64,000 nt of DNA from Proteles cristata cristata. Its lineage: Eukaryota; Chordata; Mammalia; Carnivora; Hyaenidae. The notes under the pieces were generated by a model. That model saw only the letters and a list, made by a program, of their open reading frames with translations. It did not search any database and was not told where the DNA came from. The stretch lies in NCBI GenBank assembly GCA_017311185.1, contig JAESUZ010001069.1:504501-568500 (forward strand). The letters are read 5' to 3'. Numbering within the stretch: position 1 is the stretch's first letter; each line of letters starts with the position of its first letter. This document shows, in pieces, positions 59,601 to 64,000 of the stretch. The position numbers were made by a program, and so were the translations under genes.

Positions 59601-62600
59601 TCATTGCAGTCCATTTTTAGATCTTAAGTTTCAGTACCAGAGCCAATCAGGAAGCTTGCTCCCTTTCCCATGAGTTGTGGCCTTCCTTCTCCAAGACACC
59701 CTTCCTTTGCATTAACATGCACTAAACACCTGTTGTCAATCTATTCTCTCAAGAAGTTCAGTCTTGCAGACAAGACAGCCCATTCAATTTTTACAATCCA
59801 GTGCCACAAATGGTATACTAGGGGGATATATGAGATGCAGTGGAAACAGAAAGGACCAACAGATGTTGCAAAAGGAATACAGAGGAAACCAAATGAAGAA
59901 TGCTACTATTTAATGAGAGAAAGGCTGGTGGGAGATGATGAAGATGGTGAATCATATGCTTTTGTTGGGATTTCAGGTGGTTGGTTGGTTGGGTTTGAAG
60001 CTCAGGGGAAGGTCTTGGTTGGATAGCTCTGGAAGTTGCTGGCATGAATGAGAATCAGTCCTGGAGAGGTAGGGTTTCCCAGGGAGATTATGCAGAATAA
60101 CTATCAGTTTTTCCTGTCCAAAGCCTTTGCCCCCGTCCCACCTCCAGATCAATAACCACTGTTATTGTCCTTAAAGGGACGATCATGGCTTCTCCCCCTT
60201 GCACTGGGCCTGCCGAGAGGGCCGTTCTGCTGTGGTTGAGATGCTGATCATGCGAGGGGCACGAATCAATGTGATGAACCGTGGGGATGACACCCCCCTG
60301 CACCTGGCGGCTAGTCATGGACACCGTGATATTGTGCAGAAGGTATGTATGAATGTTCCCTCTAACCTACATCCTGTACATGCCAGGAAGTCAGTCACAA
60401 GCACTCTAACGTGTACTCTTCTCCCTCCTTGCATGCCTCAACTTCCTTCTCTCATTTGACTGTCTTCTGCCTCTTCTACTTGTCTATGGGGACCAGCTGC
60501 TGCAGTATAAAGCTGACATCAATGCAGTGAATGAACATGGGAATGTGCCCCTGCACTATGCCTGTTTTTGGGGCCAAGATCAGGTCGCAGAGGTGAGTAC
60601 TCAGGCCCCAAGCCCTGGGATGAATGGGAAGCAAAGTCTGAGCCTGAACAGGAGATTCTGGAACCTTCAACCCATCCTGTGAGTACTGCCGAACGTATGA
60701 CACTCAGAATTGATACTACACCTGTACTCATGATTGGGTGTAACTGCCAGAGAGGTAGCAGGGCCCCTCATCACAACCACCTTTTCATTCCAGGACCTGG
60801 TGGCCAATGGGGCTCTTGTCAGTATTTGTAACAAGTATGGAGAGATGCCTGTGGACAAAGCCAAGGCACCCCTGAGAGAGCTCCTCCGAGGTCTGTCCCC
60901 TAACCCCAGTTTGCACCTCTTGTCTTGTCCCCCCACCTATCTCCTCACTCCATACTACAACTAAGGCCAAAATTGTTTTTCTTCCCCAGAACGGGCAGAG
61001 AAGATGGGTCAGAATCTTAACCGTATTCCATACAAGGACACGTTCTGGAAGGGGACCACCCGCACTCGGCCCCGTGAGTCAGCTGTAAGGGGAGGGGTGG
61101 TTGAGGGAATAACCCTGAGCTCCTGGGGCTACGTTAGAGAGAAGCTTGGGTACCTGACCTGCCCACACCTTCAGGAAACGGGACTCTGAACAAACACTCC
61201 GGCATTGACTTCAAACAGCTCAACTTCCTGGCGAAACTCAACGAGAATCACTCTGGAGAGGTGACCCTGCTCTTCTTGCTCCTCCCTCCCCAACCCTTAT
61301 AATTACCTGCTCTTCACCTGTTTTAAGTTTTCCCTCTGGTTAGTGGACAAGAAAGTGGCGGCCTTAGTTAAAGCCTCCTAAACCTTACTTGTCTCCCAGC
61401 TATGGAAGGGCCGTTGGCAGGGCAACGACATCGTCATGAAGGTGCTCAAGGTTCGAGACTGGAGTACAAGGAAGAGCAGGGACTTCAATGAGGAGTGTCC
61501 CCGGCTCAGGTGCGGCCAGGCCTAAACGGGAAGCTGCTGGTTCCAAAGAACCCTGACTAGCACCCAAACGGAGATCTTTTATGCTGATCTCAGCTAGGGA
61601 TATTCTCCTTCTTCCAGGATTTTCTCGCATCCGAATGTGCTCCCAGTGCTAGGTGCCTGTCAGTCTCCACCTGCTCCACACCCCACCCTCATCACACACT
61701 GGATGCCATATGGATCCCTGTACAATGTATTACATGAAGGCACCAGTGAGTAGGGGATGTCAAATCTCAAGGGATGGGGGCAGGGTGTGTGAACCTTTCC
61801 AAACTAACTCTTGCCTCCTTAGATTTTGTTGTGGACCAGAGCCAGGCTGTGAAGTTTGCATTGGACATGGCAAGGGGCATGGCCTTCCTACACACTCTAG
61901 AGCCCCTCATCCCACGACATGCACTCAATAGCCGGAGTGTAATGGTGAGGTCACACTTCACTCCTGGCTCAGGCTCCCAGAGCCCTTTCCCTATCTAGAA
62001 TAGGACTTACCTCCTTCCACATATCTATCTTCTCTTCCTCAGATTGATGAGGACATGACTGCCCGAATCAGCATGGCCGACGTCAAGTTCTCCTTCCAAT
62101 GCCCTGGGCGCATGTATGCACCTGCCTGGGTGGCCCCTGAAGGTGAGTAAGGGCATCATGTTGGGAGGTAGAGAAGGGGCCAGCTCAGTGGTAATGGAAG
62201 GGGGCAGAGACAGGACAGGCAGCTGGAACAGATAAGTCCTGTTCCTCCAGCTCTGCAGAAGAAGCCTGAAGATACAAACAGACGCTCAGCAGACATGTGG
62301 AGTTTTGCAGTGCTTCTGTGGGAACTGGTGACACGGGAGGTACCCTTTGCTGACCTCTCCAACATGGAGATTGGAATGAAGGTAAAAGCACAACTGTATG
62401 CACTGGTGCCGGAGGAATGGTGGTGGTAGTGACAATTACTATAGCAGGGCTGGGCTCTTCCCATTTTTGTTCGAATATACAGTAATCCTGTCCTGAAGAC
62501 TAGAGGCTTCTCCCCACAGGACATTCAAGTCCTGAGACCCATTTTGTTTTTCCCTGTATTTGCAGGTGGCACTGGAAGGCCTTCGGCCTACTATCCCACC

Positions 62601-62715
62601 AGGCATTTCCCCTCATGTGTGTAAGCTCATGAAGATCTGCATGAATGAAGACCCTGCTAAGCGGCCCAAATTTGACATGATTGTGCCCATCCTGGAGAAG
62701 ATGCAGGACAAGTAG
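56665..62715 (+). CDS. ILK: Integrin-linked kinase (pseudokinase scaffold)
   Basis: Twelve coding exons: 56665-56753, 60177-60342, 60497-60592, 60794-60890, 60990-61073, 61175-61260, 61400-61509, 61618-61745, 61823-61944, 62043-62142, 62251-62381, 62566-62715. The 1,359 nt encode 452 residues plus TAG, the length of the human protein. The exon holding the ATG starts at 56641 after TCTAG. Residues about 2-170 are ankyrin repeats ([40 protein letters not shown]), the PINCH-binding part. Residues about 190-446 form the kinase-like domain: ATP-site K220 in IVMKVLK, no HRD (PRHALNSRS), no DFG (MADVKF), APE-like APAWVAPEA. This fits a pseudokinase that links integrin beta tails to PINCH and parvin at focal adhesions. 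Residue 219 is Met where human has Val (recall). Confidence 0.98.
57310..58110 (-). repeat. L2-like sequence in ILK intron 1, split by a SINE
   Basis: GGTCAAAGATGATGACCAGG, then after the SINE ATGTTGAGTAGATTGTTGGC, GGCAGAGATCTGACTTGG and GGAGATATTAATGTATAG are reversed L2-type words. Confidence 0.5.
57467..57740 (+). mobile_element. Young felid CAN-SINE in ILK intron 1
   Basis: Body 57484-57724 with GGGGCGCCTGGGTGGCTTAG head, two A-rich tail blocks and a (CT)n tract. Target duplication AGATAGATGGTGGTT at 57468-57482 and 57725-57739 is perfect. Confidence 0.95.
58111..60176 (+). other. Rest of ILK intron 1, with a GC-box cluster
   Basis: No exon or recognisable repeat at 58111-59060. GGCCACGCCC at 59071-59080 and two GC boxes at 59227-59245 stand out from AT-rich surroundings, followed by a T-rich run at 59337-59366. 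59570-60170 shows nothing further. Confidence 0.4.
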
Positions 62716-62956
62716 AGATGGAAAGTCCTTGCCTAAACTCCAGAGGTGTCAGGACACGGTTAGGGGAGTGTGTCTCCCTAAAGCAGCAGGCCTCTGGTTG
62801 CCTCCCCTGCCTCCAGTCATGGTACTACCCCAGCCATGGGGCCCATCCCTCTGCCCCCATCCCTACCACTGCAGCCCCCAAAGGGGCTAGGCTCAGAGCT
62901 TTGTCACTTGCCACACGGTATCTCCCAGCATGGGAGGGACCAGCCCTGCCTGTCAC

Positions 62957-62962
62957 AATAAA
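62957..62962 (+). terminator. ILK poly(A) signal
   Basis: AATAAA 241 bases after the ILK stop, the only one in the downstream region. It gives a 3' UTR of about 260 bases that runs into the TAF10 3' UTR. Confidence 0.93.
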
Positions 62963-62963
62963 G

Positions 62964-62969
62964 TTTATT
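62964..62969 (-). terminator. TAF10 poly(A) signal
   Basis: TTTATT on the plus strand is AATAAA for TAF10, 58 bases past its stop and one base from the ILK signal. Confidence 0.93.
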
Positions 62970-63027
62970 ATGAAAACAGGCTGGTGTGGGGACAAGGGGA
63001 CAGACAAGTACATTTAGGTTGGGTGGC

Positions 63028-64000
63028 TCAGGTGAAGTAGTGCGGCTTCTTCACATTGATGCCATACTCGCTGAGGGCAGGGGTCAAGTCCTCCATGGTT
63101 AGAGTGTACTTGCGGTCCTGAGGGAAGAGGGAAGAGCACCAGCTGAGCAAAGGAATCCCAGATTTCAAACCCAGGTGGGTGACCCTGAGTAGGTCTTTTA
63201 CCTCCCCTAGGGCTTAGTTTCCCCAAAGGAGTTTCAGGATAAATTAAGCCTCCGATGCCGTGGGAGGTAATTACTGATTCAATGAGCCTCCCCTCACACC
63301 TTGCTCTTGCTTCGGGAGCTGCCAGAAGCCGTGCCCTTCATTTTGCAGTGCTGTAGGGCATCGTTGGCAATATCTGAGATGAATTTCTGGGCAGCTAGGG
63401 AGATGAGCCGAATTCTAGAGAGAAAAAACTGGTGTGAGAAAGAGATGGGGCAATAAACTCCACACAAGCACCCAAGGCTCTAACCTGCCCAGACTGTACT
63501 CACATGCGTGGGTCCGAGGCCTCAAAGCCAGCGCGGTTCAGGTAGTAACCAGTCACTGCGTCTGGGATCTGAGAGATCAATGAGACGACGGTCAGCGTTC
63601 GCCCTGTGCAGTACAGGGCTGAGAGGGTGAGGGAAATGGGTGGGCAGGCCTGGCTTTCAGGAAGCTCACAGTTTGGGTGGGCAGAGGGGATAAATCAAAG
63701 AGCTAGCAGGGAAGCAAGTACAAAAGGAAGCTGGAAATCCAGGTGGCGTAGCGGAAAGTTGGCCTGACAGCGGGCCAATAGCCTTGTTCAGGCAGGAAGC
63801 CCACCGTCAGCGGGCCAATAGCCTTGTTCAGGCAGGAAGCCCACCGTAGGCGTGTAATCCTCCAGCTGCATCAGGAAGTCCACCAAAGGCGTGCTGGACA
63901 CCACCGGCTTCACGTCTCCGTTGGCCGCGCTCGGCAGCACGTAAACCCCGTTAGACATGGCCCCCTCCGGGGGTGCCGCGCCGCCCGCCGACACCGGAGC
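63028..64000 (-). CDS. TAF10: TFIID/SAGA subunit TAF10, C-terminal 141 residues (5' partial)
   Basis: Four exons, right to left: 64000-63845 (continues off the window), 63568-63504, 63414-63300, 63117-63028. The 426 nt give 141 residues plus TGA. Human TAF10 has 218 (recall), so about 77 low-complexity N-terminal residues are missing to the right. The visible part starts [14 protein letters not shown]. It contains the histone-fold region ([14 protein letters not shown], then [20 protein letters not shown] and [20 protein letters not shown]) and ends [11 protein letters not shown]10 pairs with TAF3/TAF8 or SUPT7L as a histone-fold dimer in the nucleus. The exon 1 donor ACG|GTGGGC lies in a 40-bp tandem duplication, so a second identical donor follows 40 bases later in the intron. 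Confidence 0.97.
63768..63847. repeat. Perfect 40-bp tandem duplication across the TAF10 exon 1/intron 1 border
   Basis: Copies 63768-63807 and 63808-63847 are identical, each starting CAGCGGGCCAATAGCC and ending AAGCCCACCGT. In TAF10 orientation each copy begins ACG|GTGGGCTTCC, duplicating the splice donor. Confidence 0.97.

Overview
This is mammalian nuclear DNA, almost certainly from a cat-family carnivore. Spliced genes with GT-AG introns are embedded in L1, L2 and MIR debris. At least 21 tRNA-Lys-headed CAN-SINE copies of the felid type are present, several with perfect target-site duplications. The gene order DNHD1 > RRP8 < ILK > TAF10 < matches human 11p15.4, which corresponds to cat chromosome D1 (established synteny, from memory).

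Positions 1-28929 (+) hold the 3' two thirds of DNHD1, a divergent dynein heavy-chain-like protein. I could chain 23 exons with matching phases into one open frame of 3,087 codons plus a stop. It runs from a decayed AAA1 module through AAA2-AAA4, the stalk with its microtubule-binding tip, AAA5, AAA6 and the C-terminal domain. Its largest intron (3025-11255) is a stack of nested L1 and SINE insertions. A second repeat-rich intron lies at 18726-22939.

Positions 28950-52300 are intergenic: L2, MIR and L1 fragments, ten SINEs, microsatellites and small tandem duplications. No gene here is recognisable. One unassigned open frame (51451-51945, +) precedes a poly(A) signal that faces the one of RRP8.

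Positions 52300-64000 form a compact housekeeping cluster. RRP8 (-, 457 aa, 7 coding exons) is a nucleolar rRNA methyltransferase. ILK (+, 452 aa, 12 coding exons) is the integrin-linked pseudokinase. TAF10 (-, 141 C-terminal residues in the window) is a TFIID/SAGA subunit. RRP8 and ILK diverge from one CpG-rich promoter of a few hundred bases. ILK and TAF10 converge on poly(A) signals separated by a single base.

The genes are not an operon and act in different processes: flagellar or dynein biology, ribosome biogenesis, focal adhesions and transcription. I found no evidence of a new enzymatic or defence system. The most notable features are a perfect 40-bp tandem duplication that copies the TAF10 exon 1 splice donor, the head-to-head poly(A) signals, loss of the Walker A Thr/Ser in DNHD1 AAA1, a V219M-type change beside the ILK ATP-site lysine, and a young SINE subfamily shared by three insertions.
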